From Candidatus Zixiibacteriota bacterium (GTDB lineage Bacteria > SM23-81 > DAOVCL01), in NCBI GenBank assembly GCA_030670005.1, contig DAOVCL010000058.1, positions 1 to 10,088 of the forward strand: a DNA stretch of 10,088 bases. The letters are read 5' to 3'. Position numbers and translations under genes: made by a program. The notes under the pieces were generated by a model. That model was given only the letters and a program-made list of their open reading frames with translations. It had not been told where the DNA came from and did no database searches. Of the stretch, positions 1-6,791 are shown piece after piece. How positions within the stretch are numbered: the stretch's first letter is position 1; every line of letters begins with the position of its first letter.

Positions 1-572
1 ATGGTGCAGGTATGGGACTTGCTTATGGTGGCGGTGAGCTTCCTTAAGGCCTGAGACATAAGCCTGGCCTGAAGGCCCATATGGGAGTCCCCCATCTCCC
101 CCTCCAGTTCGGCCCGGGGGACAAGGGCAGCTACAGAATCCACCACTATCACATCCACCGCCCCGCTTCTCACTAAGGTATCGCCTATCTCCAGGGCCTG
201 TTCACCGAAATCCGGTTGGGACATAAGCAGGTTGTCTATATCCACCCCTAAGTTGCGGGCATAGGTGGCATCCACGGCATGTTCAGCGTCAATAAAGGCG
301 GCTGTCCCCCCCCTCTTCTGTGCCTCAGCAATGATGTGATAGGCCAAGGTGGTCTTCCCCGATGCCTCAGGCCCAAAGATCTCAATCACTCTTCCCCTGG
401 GCACTCCCCCTATACCCAGAGCAAAGTCCAAGGATAGGGCCCCCGTGGGAATAACCGGAACCTTTAACCCAGTCCCCTCCCCCCACCTCATTATAGCCCC
501 TCGGCCGAACTGCCTCTCAATCTGGGCAAGGGCCAGGCTTAGAGCCTTATCTCGGGACGAATTCTCTGCCAT
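1..572 (-). CDS. recA: Recombinase A, N-terminal part (3' end beyond window)
   Basis: RecA forms ATP-dependent filaments on single-stranded DNA for homologous recombination and for triggering LexA cleavage. The 190 complete codons visible cover the N-terminal oligomerisation helix and the first half of the ATPase core. Walker A GPEASGKT is at residues 67-74, the catalytic glutamate lies in DAEHA (96-100), and Walker B VIVVDS is at 141-146, followed by the [10 protein letters not shown] region that leads to loop L1. The frame is still open at base 1. I chose ATG at 572: the AGGCAGG ribosome-binding site lies about 8 bases upstream, whereas the in-frame ATG at 578 would be only 2 bases from it. 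It follows thpR after a 113-base spacer with repeats and no convincing promoter, so it probably depends on the cinA promoter. An 8-G run (306-313) encodes part of Arg-Gly-Gly. Identity is certain. Confidence 0.98.
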   Translation of the reverse strand, partial: MAENSSRDKALSLALAQIERQFGRGAIMRWGEGTGLKVPVIPTGALSLDFALGIGGVPRGRVIEIFGPEASGKTTLAYHIIAEAQKRGGTAAFIDAEHAVDATYARNLGVDIDNLLMSQPDFGEQALEIGDTLVRSGAVDVIVVDSVAALVPRAELEGEMGDSHMGLQARLMSQALRKLTATISKSHTCT

Positions 573-592
573 TATCATCACCTGCCTTTTTT

Positions 593-670
593 TAATTTGG
601 ACGCAGATTTTCGCCGATAACCACAGGAAATAATATTTAAAATCTTGACAATCTGCGTTTATCTGCGTGC
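593..670. repeat. CGCAGAT-type interspersed repeat between thpR and recA
   Basis: The thpR-recA spacer contains ACGCAGATT (601-609), its exact inverse AATCTGCGT (650-658), and a third copy ATCTGCGT (661-668) in direct orientation to the second. The interior is AT-rich, with the phrase GATAACCACAGG (616-627). This is the same style of degenerate short-unit repeat as in the gap at 2680-3494. The 9-base inverted arms could pair in RNA across a 40-base loop. I see no LexA-type dyad and no well-spaced -35/-10 pair here. Confidence 0.7.
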
Positions 671-685
671 AAAAAATGTAATTTC

Positions 686-1243
686 CTATGCTCTGAACTT
701 ATACTCTTTGAGCGGGGAGTAGATGGGACCTTGAGGGGTCAGCTCGCTCTTCATCACTAGGAGAGAGGTGGCCTCTATTCTTCCTGAACTATATTCCATC
801 TTCCTTATTCCCTCTACCAATTTCTCCATCCCCTGAGGGGTTCTGGCCCTACCTATGGTCAGGTGGGGGGAGAAACCCCTCTTCTCCCTCTGGAAGCCTA
901 AAGCCTCCAATCCTTCATCTAAACGACGGAAAAGCCCCTCCAGCTCCCCCTCCTCCTTAATCCCTATCCAGAATACCCTTGGCCTCTTAGGGTTAGGGAA
1001 AAGGCCTGCCCCAGAGAGGGAAAATGAGAGGACCTGGGTTCCCCCGGCACTCTCCTCCGCCACCCGATAAACATTTTCCAAGGTCTCCGGCTCTACCTCT
1101 CCCAGAAACTTGAGGGTTATGTGCAGGTTTTGTGGCTTTACCCATTTAACATTCCCACCCAACCTCCTCAACTCCCTTATTATCCCACCTATCTCCTCCT
1201 TAACCTGGGAGGGGATATCAAGGGCAACAAAGCTCCTAATCAC
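686..1243 (-). CDS. thpR: RNA 2',3'-cyclic phosphodiesterase (2'-5' RNA ligase fold)
   Basis: This is a member of the LigT/ThpR family of the 2H phosphoesterase superfamily. These soluble enzymes open 2',3'-cyclic phosphates on RNA ends and can join or cleave 2'-5' linkages; the physiological role is unclear. The two catalytic H-x-T-x motifs are intact: HITL at residues 41-44 and HLTI at 127-130. The opening [11 protein letters not shown] is characteristic, and 185 residues is the usual size. The start is GTG at 1243, with GGGAG about 7 bases upstream; an ATG at 1250 is out of frame and closes after four codons. It sits between cinA and recA, a conserved arrangement in several phyla. A hairpin ends about 5 bases before its ribosome-binding site. 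Confidence 0.95.
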   Translation of the reverse strand: MIRSFVALDIPSQVKEEIGGIIRELRRLGGNVKWVKPQNLHITLKFLGEVEPETLENVYRVAEESAGGTQVLSFSLSGAGLFPNPKRPRVFWIGIKEEGELEGLFRRLDEGLEALGFQREKRGFSPHLTIGRARTPQGMEKLVEGIRKMEYSSGRIEATSLLVMKSELTPQGPIYSPLKEYKFRA

Positions 1244-1260
1244 TTTTCATCTCCCTTTAA

Positions 1261-1312
1261 AGAACTTAGCTCACTTCGCTCGCAAAGTTCTCCATAGGGT
1301 CTCACCGACCCT
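1261..1312. repeat. Hairpin-rich spacer between cinA and thpR
   Basis: Within the 142-base gene-free spacer (1244-1385) two hairpins are clear. The first has 7-base arms AGAACTT (1261-1267) and AAGTTCT (1285-1291), with an inner AGC/GCT pairing around a GAGCGAAG-like loop. The second has perfect 6-base arms AGGGTC (1296-1301) and GACCCT (1307-1312) around a 5-base loop. GCGAGCG-like words recur nearby (1277-1284, 1331-1340). On the transcribed strand the first hairpin is followed by TTTAAAGGGAG, so it lies just before the thpR ribosome-binding site. It could act as an attenuator or processing site, or the whole spacer could be an inserted intergenic repeat. Confidence 0.55.
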
Positions 1313-1385
1313 CTGGCGCTCCACAATCCTGCGCTCGCTCGGAATGCGGAGCTGTCACCCGTCAAGGGGGCGTACACCCTTCAAA

Positions 1386-2627
1386 CTACCCCCGAGTCTC
1401 GGAAATTTTAGAAATTCCGAGACATAGGAATAGCCGCACCATATTCAGGGCCGCCTGGGCAGCCCTTTCCTTGTTTAGCCTGCGGGGGCCAGCGAAGAGG
1501 TATCTCTGGTAGGAGGAGCCACCTCGGTGAGCAAAGCCTATGAAGCAAAGGCCAACAGGCTTCTCCCTGCTCCCTCCGGTCGGACCGGCGATGCCAGTCA
1601 CCGAGAGACCATAGTCGGTGTCAGATATCTCCCTTATCCCCTCCGCCATAGCTATAGCGGTCTGTGGGCTCACAGCGCCGTGCTCCCTTATCGTCTCAGG
1701 GGGAACCCCGAGGAGCTCGAGCTTTGCCTGATTGCTATAGCTGATTACCCCCCGCTCAAAGTAGCGGGAACTCCCCGATATGTCGGTGAGCCTATCACAG
1801 ATAAGGCCACCGGTGCAGGATTCGGCAACGGCTAAGGTCTCCTCCCTCTGAGCCAGAAGCCTTCCCACTACCTCCTCCAGTCCCTCTCCCTCCCCTCCAT
1901 AGATGGCCTCACCCAATATCTCCTCTATCCGTTCGACTACCTGGGAGATCTCTTGAGAGGTCCCCTTTGCAGGTGCCTCTATCCCCAGGTCCACCCCAAG
2001 GGGAGAAGGGAGGAAGGCTATCTTCACCTGATGGGAACCTGTCAAGGACTTAATCCTTTGGTAGATCTCAGACTCCGAGATGCCGGTAGTTCGCAAGACA
2101 CAGTGGGGAATAGGTTTCCCCTTTAGCTGGGGGAGGAGGAACTTCTCAGCCATTGACCGCATCTCCTGGGGAACACCGGGGAGGGAGAAGAGGATTTTGC
2201 CCTCTATCTTCAGATGTATCCCTGGGGCAGTTCCGAGGGGGTTGGGGACACCCTCAGCCCCTTGCGGGAGGTAAGCCTGAGAACGGTTCTCCGGAAAAGG
2301 GGCAACACCCCTCTGGCTTAGCCTCTCCTCTATCTGGCCCCAGAGGTCCTCCACAAAGATCAGGGGCCTCCCCAAGGCCTTGGCCAAAGCCTGCCGGGTG
2401 AGGTCATCTGAGGTCGGTCCTAAGCCACCGGTGGTGATGACCAGATCAGAGCGGGAGAGGGCACCCTTAATCTCGTGGGTTATTATCTCTAAACTGTCCT
2501 CTATGGTTATCATCCGGGCCACCTCTACCCCAACCTGGGATAACCTACGGGCCAGAAAGGCCGAATTGGTGTCCGCAATCTGACCCCTCAACACCTCATT
2601 CCCAATGGCTATTATCTCAGCCCGCAA
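1386..2627 (-). CDS. cinA: CinA: nucleotide-binding domain fused to NMN deamidase domain
   Basis: CinA proteins join an N-terminal MoCF-like (COG1058) domain to a C-terminal PncC domain that deamidates nicotinamide mononucleotide in NAD salvage. The N-domain opens with MRAEIIAIGNEVLRGQIADT and carries TGGLGPTSDD at residues 66-75. The C-domain carries AESCTGG (268-274, with the presumed catalytic serine), YSN (297-299), EHGAVS (315-320) and TGIAGP (344-349). At 413 residues it is full length, so both domains should be functional. The start is TTG at 2627 with a strong GGAGGAG (2634-2640) 6 bases upstream. It is the first gene of cinA-thpR-recA, an order paralleled by competence-linked cinA-recA operons. 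Its last codons overlap a strong hairpin. Confidence 0.96.
   Translation of the reverse strand: MRAEIIAIGNEVLRGQIADTNSAFLARRLSQVGVEVARMITIEDSLEIITHEIKGALSRSDLVITTGGLGPTSDDLTRQALAKALGRPLIFVEDLWGQIEERLSQRGVAPFPENRSQAYLPQGAEGVPNPLGTAPGIHLKIEGKILFSLPGVPQEMRSMAEKFLLPQLKGKPIPHCVLRTTGISESEIYQRIKSLTGSHQVKIAFLPSPLGVDLGIEAPAKGTSQEISQVVERIEEILGEAIYGGEGEGLEEVVGRLLAQREETLAVAESCTGGLICDRLTDISGSSRYFERGVISYSNQAKLELLGVPPETIREHGAVSPQTAIAMAEGIREISDTDYGLSVTGIAGPTGGSREKPVGLCFIGFAHRGGSSYQRYLFAGPRRLNKERAAQAALNMVRLFLCLGISKISETRG
1396..1423. other. Perfect 9-bp hairpin in the last codons of cinA
   Basis: GTCTCGGAA (1396-1404) and TTCCGAGAC (1415-1423) are exact inverse complements around a 10-base AT-only-but-one loop. 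On the transcribed strand the structure ends 7 bases before the cinA stop codon and is followed by G-rich sequence, not a U run. It is therefore not a classical intrinsic terminator. It encodes the C-terminal Ser-Lys-Ile-Ser-Glu-Thr stretch of CinA, which lies beyond the conserved domain. Confidence 0.6.
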
Positions 2628-2650
2628 GTAATTCTCCTCCGCTTAGGGAC

Positions 2651-2679
2651 AATATATAAGCTTTGCCCTGGGCTGTCAA
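2651..2679 (-). promoter_or_regulatory. Sigma-70-type promoter for cinA-thpR-recA
   Basis: Reading the minus strand, TTGACA (2679-2674) is a perfect -35 hexamer, followed by exactly 17 bases and then TATATT (2656-2651), one base from the -10 consensus. Transcription would start near 2644, only a few bases before the GGAGGAG ribosome-binding site of cinA (2640-2634), giving a very short leader. No inverted repeat resembling an operator overlaps it. Confidence 0.75.
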
Positions 2680-3494
2680 ACCCTTTCGGTAATAGTTCAC
2701 CACTGATGACACGGACTATAACAGCGTAGCAAAGCCGCGACCAAACAGCAGCCACAGATTTCACGGATTTCACGGAATCTCTGGAACACGAATGACACGA
2801 ATAAACGAATCTACACGAATAGATAATTTACCACGGAATCTCACGGGAAAAAGCAATTGAGAATTAAAAATTAAGCTTATGCTGGTTATTCCTGGTTCCC
2901 GATCCCGGTAAACTGATCCCTGATCCCGGTTTTTCTGTGCATAGTCCGTGGTTATCCGTGGTGAAATTACTACAGAACCTCACGGAGCTATACAGTTCGG
3001 CAGAGTTGCCAGCAAACAAGGGCCAAAGATTTCACTGATAGTAAAAAAGATACTTGAGACTTCAGACTTTCACCTGGTATATACCGCAATTTACATTCAA
3101 ACCTTTGCCTTCTCTGCGCCTACTTTGCGAGCTTTGCGGTTAAAAAAGTTTGTCCAAAAAGCAAGATCTTGCAAGTTTGTATCACAGAAAAAGATTTGAA
3201 ATGGACAGGTTGCTTTTGCTGTGCGGGTAGGGTTCCTGCCCTGAGAGAAGTGGATGATAACATCCACAAAGAGCAAAGGGACAGAGAAATTTGAGATGTT
3301 ATGTGATTCCGTGAGATTCGGTGGTGAACAGGTATGTCTTTTGTTTCAAATTCAAAGTAGCTTCCAACCTTACCAATCTGGGGGAACGCTGATTTGGATA
3401 ATTGAACTTCAGGGAAATAGCCTGGCAGAGGGATAGAATTCCCCATTATTGGATTCAGCAGCTCGATAGAAGAGGGATTGGCTGGGAGATGACT
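2680..3494. repeat. Gene-free gap: mosaic of short degenerate repeats
   Basis: No credible gene lies here. Instead there are clusters of imperfect near-tandem units. CACAGATTT, CACGGATTT and CACGGAATCT occur at 2753-2780. ACACGAAT or close variants occur four times at 2786-2820. CCACGGAATCTCACGGG is at 2831-2847. GAATTAAAAATTAA is at 2861-2874. CCCGATCCCGG and CCCTGATCCCGG lie within 2898-2929. TCCGTGGTTATCCGTGG is at 2945-2961. GAGACTTCAGACTTT is at 3056-3070. TCTGCGCCTACTTTGCG and GCTTTGCGG lie at 3112-3139. TTCCGTGAGATTCGGTGG is at 3307-3324. Short palindromes GGTATATACC (3076-3085) and GCAAGATCTTGC (3161-3172) are also present. The region separates the ribosomal/ABC operon from cinA. The stretch 3330-3494 shows nothing I can name. 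Confidence 0.75.
3225..3267 (-). terminator. Two small hairpins, possible weak terminator after the ABC ATPase gene
   Basis: GGGTAGG (3225-3231) pairs with CCTGCCC (3235-3241) with one G-U wobble and a 3-base loop. GTGGATG (3250-3256) pairs perfectly with CATCCAC (3261-3267) around ATAA. On the minus strand the second hairpin is followed by TTCTCTC rather than a clean T run. Either this is a poor intrinsic terminator about 230 bases downstream of the ABC gene, or it is another intergenic palindromic repeat. Confidence 0.3.
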
Positions 3495-4598
3495 TTATAA
3501 GGTGATGTTCTTTTCGCTTTGGCAGTCGAAAAAGTGAGCTTTCCGCATCGCCAGGATGATCTCTGTCTCCTCCCCCACTCTCATCTTCACATCCGAACTC
3601 ATCCTGGCCACAAGCTGATCCTCTCCGGCGCGGAGATAAAGAAACATCTCATTTCCTATCGGCTCCACCACATCAACCTTAACCTTGATCCGTGCCCCCT
3701 CCTCAATGGGGTAGGGAATGTCCACGGGATATATCTCCTCCGGCCTGAGGCCAAAGGTTACCTTCTTGCCCAAAAATGACTCCACTTTTTGGGCAAGAAG
3801 ACGGGGCAATCCTGCCTTAAAACTCTTGGCCTGAAAGGTTAGGCCATCCTCCCCGATCAATTTGCCTTTAACGAAGTTCATAGATGGACTGCCTATAAAA
3901 CCAGCCACAAACCTGTTTATCGGGTGGTGATAGAGATCCAGGGGCGCATCAACCTGTTGGATTATCCCATCCTTCATCACGGCAATCCTCTCCCCCATAG
4001 TCATAGCCTCCATCTGGTCATGGGTGACATAGATAATCGTGGTCTGCAGCCTCTTGTGCAGCCTGCTGATTTCGGCCCTCATCTGCACCCTCATCTTGGC
4101 ATCCAGGTTGGAAAGGGGTTCATCGAAGAGGAAGACGTCTGGCTTCCTCACTATGGCCCTGCCCACAGCAACCCTCTGTCTCTCCCCCCCGGAGAGCTCC
4201 TTCGGCTTTCTGGCAAGAAGCCTCTCTATCCCCAGGATGGCAGCCGCCTCCCTTACCCTCTTCTCCACCTCCTCCTTGGGATATTTCCTCAACTTCAACC
4301 CAAAGGACATATTCTGGTAGGCGGTCATATGGGGATAGAGGGCATAGTTTTGGAAGACCATAGCTATATTCCTGTCCTTGGGAGCGACATCATTACAGAG
4401 CCTGTCACCAATGTATACCTTACCCTTGGTTACATCCTCCAGACCAGCGATCATCCTCAGGGTGGTAGATTTGCCACAGCCAGAGGGTCCAACCAGGACC
4501 ATAAACTCCTTATCCTTAATCTCCAAGTTAAGGTCCTTTACCGCCACTACCCCCTTACCAAACGCCTTCTCTACATCATCAAGCCAAACCCTGGCCAT
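3495..4598 (-). CDS. ugpC: ABC transporter ATP-binding protein, UgpC/MalK/MsmX family
   Basis: This is the cytoplasmic ATPase subunit of carbohydrate or glycerol-3-phosphate importers of the CUT1 type; in this family one ATPase can serve several permeases. Walker A GPSGCGKST is at 37-45, the Q-loop glutamine at 83, the signature LSGGE at 135-139, Walker B VFLFDE at 155-160, the D-loop SNLD at 163-166 and the switch histidine at 193. The C-terminal regulatory TOBE/MOI region begins near 235 and includes the typical GLRPEEIY (283-290). At 367 residues it is full length. ATG at 4598 has AGGAGGG just upstream. It begins 10 bases after rplI stops, so it is probably cotranscribed with ribosomal genes. 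No permease or binding protein is visible, so the substrate cannot be told and the gene symbol is a family label. Confidence 0.93.
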   Translation of the reverse strand: MARVWLDDVEKAFGKGVVAVKDLNLEIKDKEFMVLVGPSGCGKSTTLRMIAGLEDVTKGKVYIGDRLCNDVAPKDRNIAMVFQNYALYPHMTAYQNMSFGLKLRKYPKEEVEKRVREAAAILGIERLLARKPKELSGGERQRVAVGRAIVRKPDVFLFDEPLSNLDAKMRVQMRAEISRLHKRLQTTIIYVTHDQMEAMTMGERIAVMKDGIIQQVDAPLDLYHHPINRFVAGFIGSPSMNFVKGKLIGEDGLTFQAKSFKAGLPRLLAQKVESFLGKKVTFGLRPEEIYPVDIPYPIEEGARIKVKVDVVEPIGNEMFLYLRAGEDQLVARMSSDVKMRVGEETEIILAMRKAHFFDCQSEKNITL

Positions 4599-4608
4599 TG
4601 CAGCCCTC

Positions 4609-5052
4609 CTACTTTTTCACCACCCATAGCTTTAACCTGGCAGTGACCTCTGAGTCAAGTTTGATGGGAATGGAGTAGACCCCCAAAGCCTTGATTGGTT
4701 CCTCCAAGAGGATCTTCTTCCGCTCTATCTCGAAACCCTTCTCCTTCAGGAGGTCTGATATGGTCTGACTGGTTACCGAACCAAAGATCCTGTCCTCCTC
4801 GCCCACGGCCACTGCGGCCGTACAGGAGATCTTCTCTATCTTCTCGGCAAAAAGCTCCATCGTTCTCGCCTTCTTGTTATCCCGCATCCTCTTCTGTTTC
4901 TTGATCTCCTCGATGGCCTTGAGGGTAGACTTGGTGGCCTTTATCGCTAAATCCCTGGGAATCAGGTAGTTCCTGGCATAACCATTTTTCACCTCTACCA
5001 CATCTCCACATCCACCCAGACCAGTAATGTCATCCCTTAATATGACCTTCAT
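4609..5052 (-). CDS. rplI: 50S ribosomal protein bL9
   Basis: bL9 is an elongated large-subunit protein near the L1 stalk that helps hold the reading frame. The N-domain motif MKVILRDDITGLGGCGDVVE and NGYARNYLIPRDLAI are diagnostic. A long connecting helix (about 45-75) and the C-domain with GSVTSQTISD (about 91-100) follow. I place the start at ATG 5052, giving 147 residues, the normal length, with GGGGTGAGGAG immediately upstream. The frame is open 34 codons further up, but that would overlap rpsR and add a non-conserved leader. It follows rpsR by 11 bases. Confidence 0.97.
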   Translation of the reverse strand: MKVILRDDITGLGGCGDVVEVKNGYARNYLIPRDLAIKATKSTLKAIEEIKKQKRMRDNKKARTMELFAEKIEKISCTAAVAVGEEDRIFGSVTSQTISDLLKEKGFEIERKKILLEEPIKALGVYSIPIKLDSEVTARLKLWVVKK

Positions 5053-5063
5053 CTCCTCACCCC

Positions 5064-5339
5064 TTAGTGATAGATCTCGGCGGAGAAGGGGATCAGGGCT
5101 ATATGCTGTGCCCTCTTTATAGCCTTGCTCACCTGACGCTGATGCTTGGCACAAAGATGAGTAGCCCGACGAGGGAGTATCTTACCCCGTTCTGAGATAT
5201 ATCTCCGCAAAACCCGCTCATCTTTGTAGTCAACACCCCCATCATCCACTTGGCAGAAGGGACAAGGCCTTGGCTTCCTCACAAATCTCCTTAGCTCTTT
5301 CTTTGGCTCTCTCTTTGGCTTTTTGGTAAATCTCCTCAT
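5064..5339 (-). CDS. rpsR: 30S ribosomal protein bS18 (zinc-ribbon-type variant)
   Basis: bS18 binds the platform of the small subunit together with bS6. The core [20 protein letters not shown] (39-58) and [13 protein letters not shown] (73-85) identify it. It keeps the four potential zinc ligands of the C+ form: CPFC at 26-29 and C63/H66 in HLCAKH; many bacteria have lost these. The basic N-terminal extension is typical. Its ATG overlaps the rpsF stop by 4 bases (ATGA), which implies translational coupling. Length is 91 residues. Confidence 0.97.
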   Translation of the reverse strand: MRRFTKKPKREPKKELRRFVRKPRPCPFCQVDDGGVDYKDERVLRRYISERGKILPRRATHLCAKHQRQVSKAIKRAQHIALIPFSAEIYH

Positions 5340-5674
5340 TTCTCCTCCTTGGATTTTGCCTCCTCCTCTTTTATCCTCTTCAGGGTGGCCTTGGTGGCCA
5401 CTGTGGTAAAATAACGGAGACAGTTCTCATTCAACTTGAAACTGGCCTCCAGTTCTGCCGGAATCTCCGGCCCCCCGCGAAACACCAATAAGGTATAATA
5501 GCCCTGTTCCTTTCTCTTTATGCTGTAAGCCAACTTCCTCATCCCCCATCTATCCTCATACAGAACCTCACCTTTCTTTGCGGTAATCACCCCTTTAACC
5601 TTCTCCACTTCCTGATTGATCTTCTCCTCCTCCAAAAGTGGATCCAAGATAAAGATGGTCTCATAATTCCTCAT
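5336..5674 (-). CDS. rpsF: 30S ribosomal protein bS6
   Basis: bS6 pairs with bS18 on the small-subunit platform. The opening [12 protein letters not shown], the central [20 protein letters not shown] and YYTLLVF are the family hallmarks. The C-terminal tail is lysine/glutamate-rich, which is common in this family. ATG at 5674 has GAGGAGAG about 6 bases upstream. It begins 16 bases after ychF ends and overlaps rpsR by 4 bases. There is no ssb gene between rpsF and rpsR, unlike many bacteria. Confidence 0.97.
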   Translation of the reverse strand: MRNYETIFILDPLLEEEKINQEVEKVKGVITAKKGEVLYEDRWGMRKLAYSIKRKEQGYYTLLVFRGGPEIPAELEASFKLNENCLRYFTTVATKATLKRIKEEEAKSKEEK

Positions 5675-5690
5675 TTTTCTCTCCTCGGTT

Positions 5691-6788
5691 TTAGGGCGTC
5701 CTAAATTTTATGGTCAGGATGTCCCCGCTTTTTACTATGTAATCTCTCCCTTCAGTGATAACCAAACCCTGTTCTCTGGCTGCGGATTCAGAGCCACACC
5801 TCTTCAAATCTTCAAAACCTACTACCTCTGCTCTGATAAATCCCTTCTCCATATCGGAGTGAACAAGGCCTGCCGCCTCTGCTGCCGTCCCCCCCCTCTT
5901 GAGAGGCCAGGCCCTCACCTCCTTCCCTCCCACTGTGGTGTAGAAGGTTATCAAGTCTAAAAGCCGATATGACTCCTTCACCACCCTTTCCAGGCCTGTC
6001 TTCTCCATCCCCAGCTCCCGGAGAAACTCCCTACCCTCCTCCGGGGTGACCTCCCCAAGTTCGCTCTCCAGCTTGGAACAGATGGGAATGGCCTGACTTC
6101 CCCTCCTCCGGGCCTGCTCCTTGATCCCGTTCAGACCGGCCTGGTCTGGATCCGCTGCCTGATCCTCATCGATATTGGCCACATAGAGGACGGGCTTGAT
6201 GGAGAGAAGTCCGATCTCCTTGAGGACGGCCTGCTGCTGCTCCTCCAGATGGTCAACCTGAGGGGGCTCCTCCTTATTTAAGCTCTCTCTCAGCTCCTCT
6301 AAGAACTCCACCTCATCCCTGAACTTGGAAAGCCCGGTCTTGAGCATCCTCTTTGTTTTGCTCAACCTCTTCTCCACCACCTCTAAATCGGAGAGGATGA
6401 GCTCTGTCTCCACCACCCCAATATCCCGCAAAGGGTCGATACTCCCCTCTATATGGGCCACATCCTTGGCCTGAAAACACCTCACTATGTGCACTATGGC
6501 ATCCGTTCCCCTGATATGGGAGAGAAACTGGTTTCCCAGGCCCTCACCCTGGTGTGCCCCCCTCACCAGACCGGCAATGTCCACAAACTCTATATGCACC
6601 GGGGTAAGCTTGGGGGGGTTTAGCATCCTGCCCAGCTCCTCCAGCCTAACATCGGGGACAGTGGCTACCCCGATATTGGGGTTTATGGTGCAGAAGGGGT
6701 AGTTGGAGGCCTCGGCCCCGGCCCTGGTCAGGGCATTAAACAGGGTTGACTTCCCCACATTGGGTAGACCGATAATGCCCAGTTTCAT
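5691..6788 (-). CDS. ychF: Redox-regulated ATPase YchF (OLA1 family)
   Basis: YchF is a universal, ribosome-associated P-loop protein of the Obg group that prefers ATP to GTP. It is implicated in start-codon choice and stress responses. The G1 loop GLPNVGKST is at residues 7-15, G3 DIAG at 70-73 and the altered G4 motif NIDE at 205-208 (in place of NKxD), which explains the ATP preference. A coiled-coil helical insertion spans about 130-190, and the C-terminal TGS-like domain starts near 282. At 365 residues it is full length. ATG at 6788 matches the family start but has no recognisable ribosome-binding site; the upstream gene stops 3 bases before. Translation is probably coupled to that gene. 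The 8-G run at 5889-5896 encodes Arg-Gly-Gly-Thr. Confidence 0.97.
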   Translation of the reverse strand: MKLGIIGLPNVGKSTLFNALTRAGAEASNYPFCTINPNIGVATVPDVRLEELGRMLNPPKLTPVHIEFVDIAGLVRGAHQGEGLGNQFLSHIRGTDAIVHIVRCFQAKDVAHIEGSIDPLRDIGVVETELILSDLEVVEKRLSKTKRMLKTGLSKFRDEVEFLEELRESLNKEEPPQVDHLEEQQQAVLKEIGLLSIKPVLYVANIDEDQAADPDQAGLNGIKEQARRRGSQAIPICSKLESELGEVTPEEGREFLRELGMEKTGLERVVKESYRLLDLITFYTTVGGKEVRAWPLKRGGTAAEAAGLVHSDMEKGFIRAEVVGFEDLKRCGSESAAREQGLVITEGRDYIVKSGDILTIKFRTP

Positions 6789-6791
6789 AGG

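Noticed and set aside
2753..2820. A CRISPR-like array from the CACGGATTT and ACACGAAT units
   Set aside because: Units are 7-10 bases with little or no spacer, are imperfect, and have no cas genes nearby.
2948..3199. An 83-codon open frame on the plus strand in the large gap
   Set aside because: It is also made of TCCGTGG and TTTGCG repeat phrases, with no start signal and no recognisable protein features.
3120..3446. A 108-codon open frame on the minus strand in the large gap
   Set aside because: It runs through several repeat clusters and a hairpin, has no ribosome-binding site, and its product is low-complexity with an ending (LTAKLAK) that is just translated TTTGCG-type repeat.
3924..4646. 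A 240-codon plus-strand frame antisense to the ABC ATPase gene
   Set aside because: It is a shadow of a gene with all ABC motifs intact.
4609..5154. A 181-residue version of bL9
   Set aside because: The extra 34 residues overlap rpsR and are not part of the family; ATG 5052 has its own ribosome-binding site and gives the normal length.
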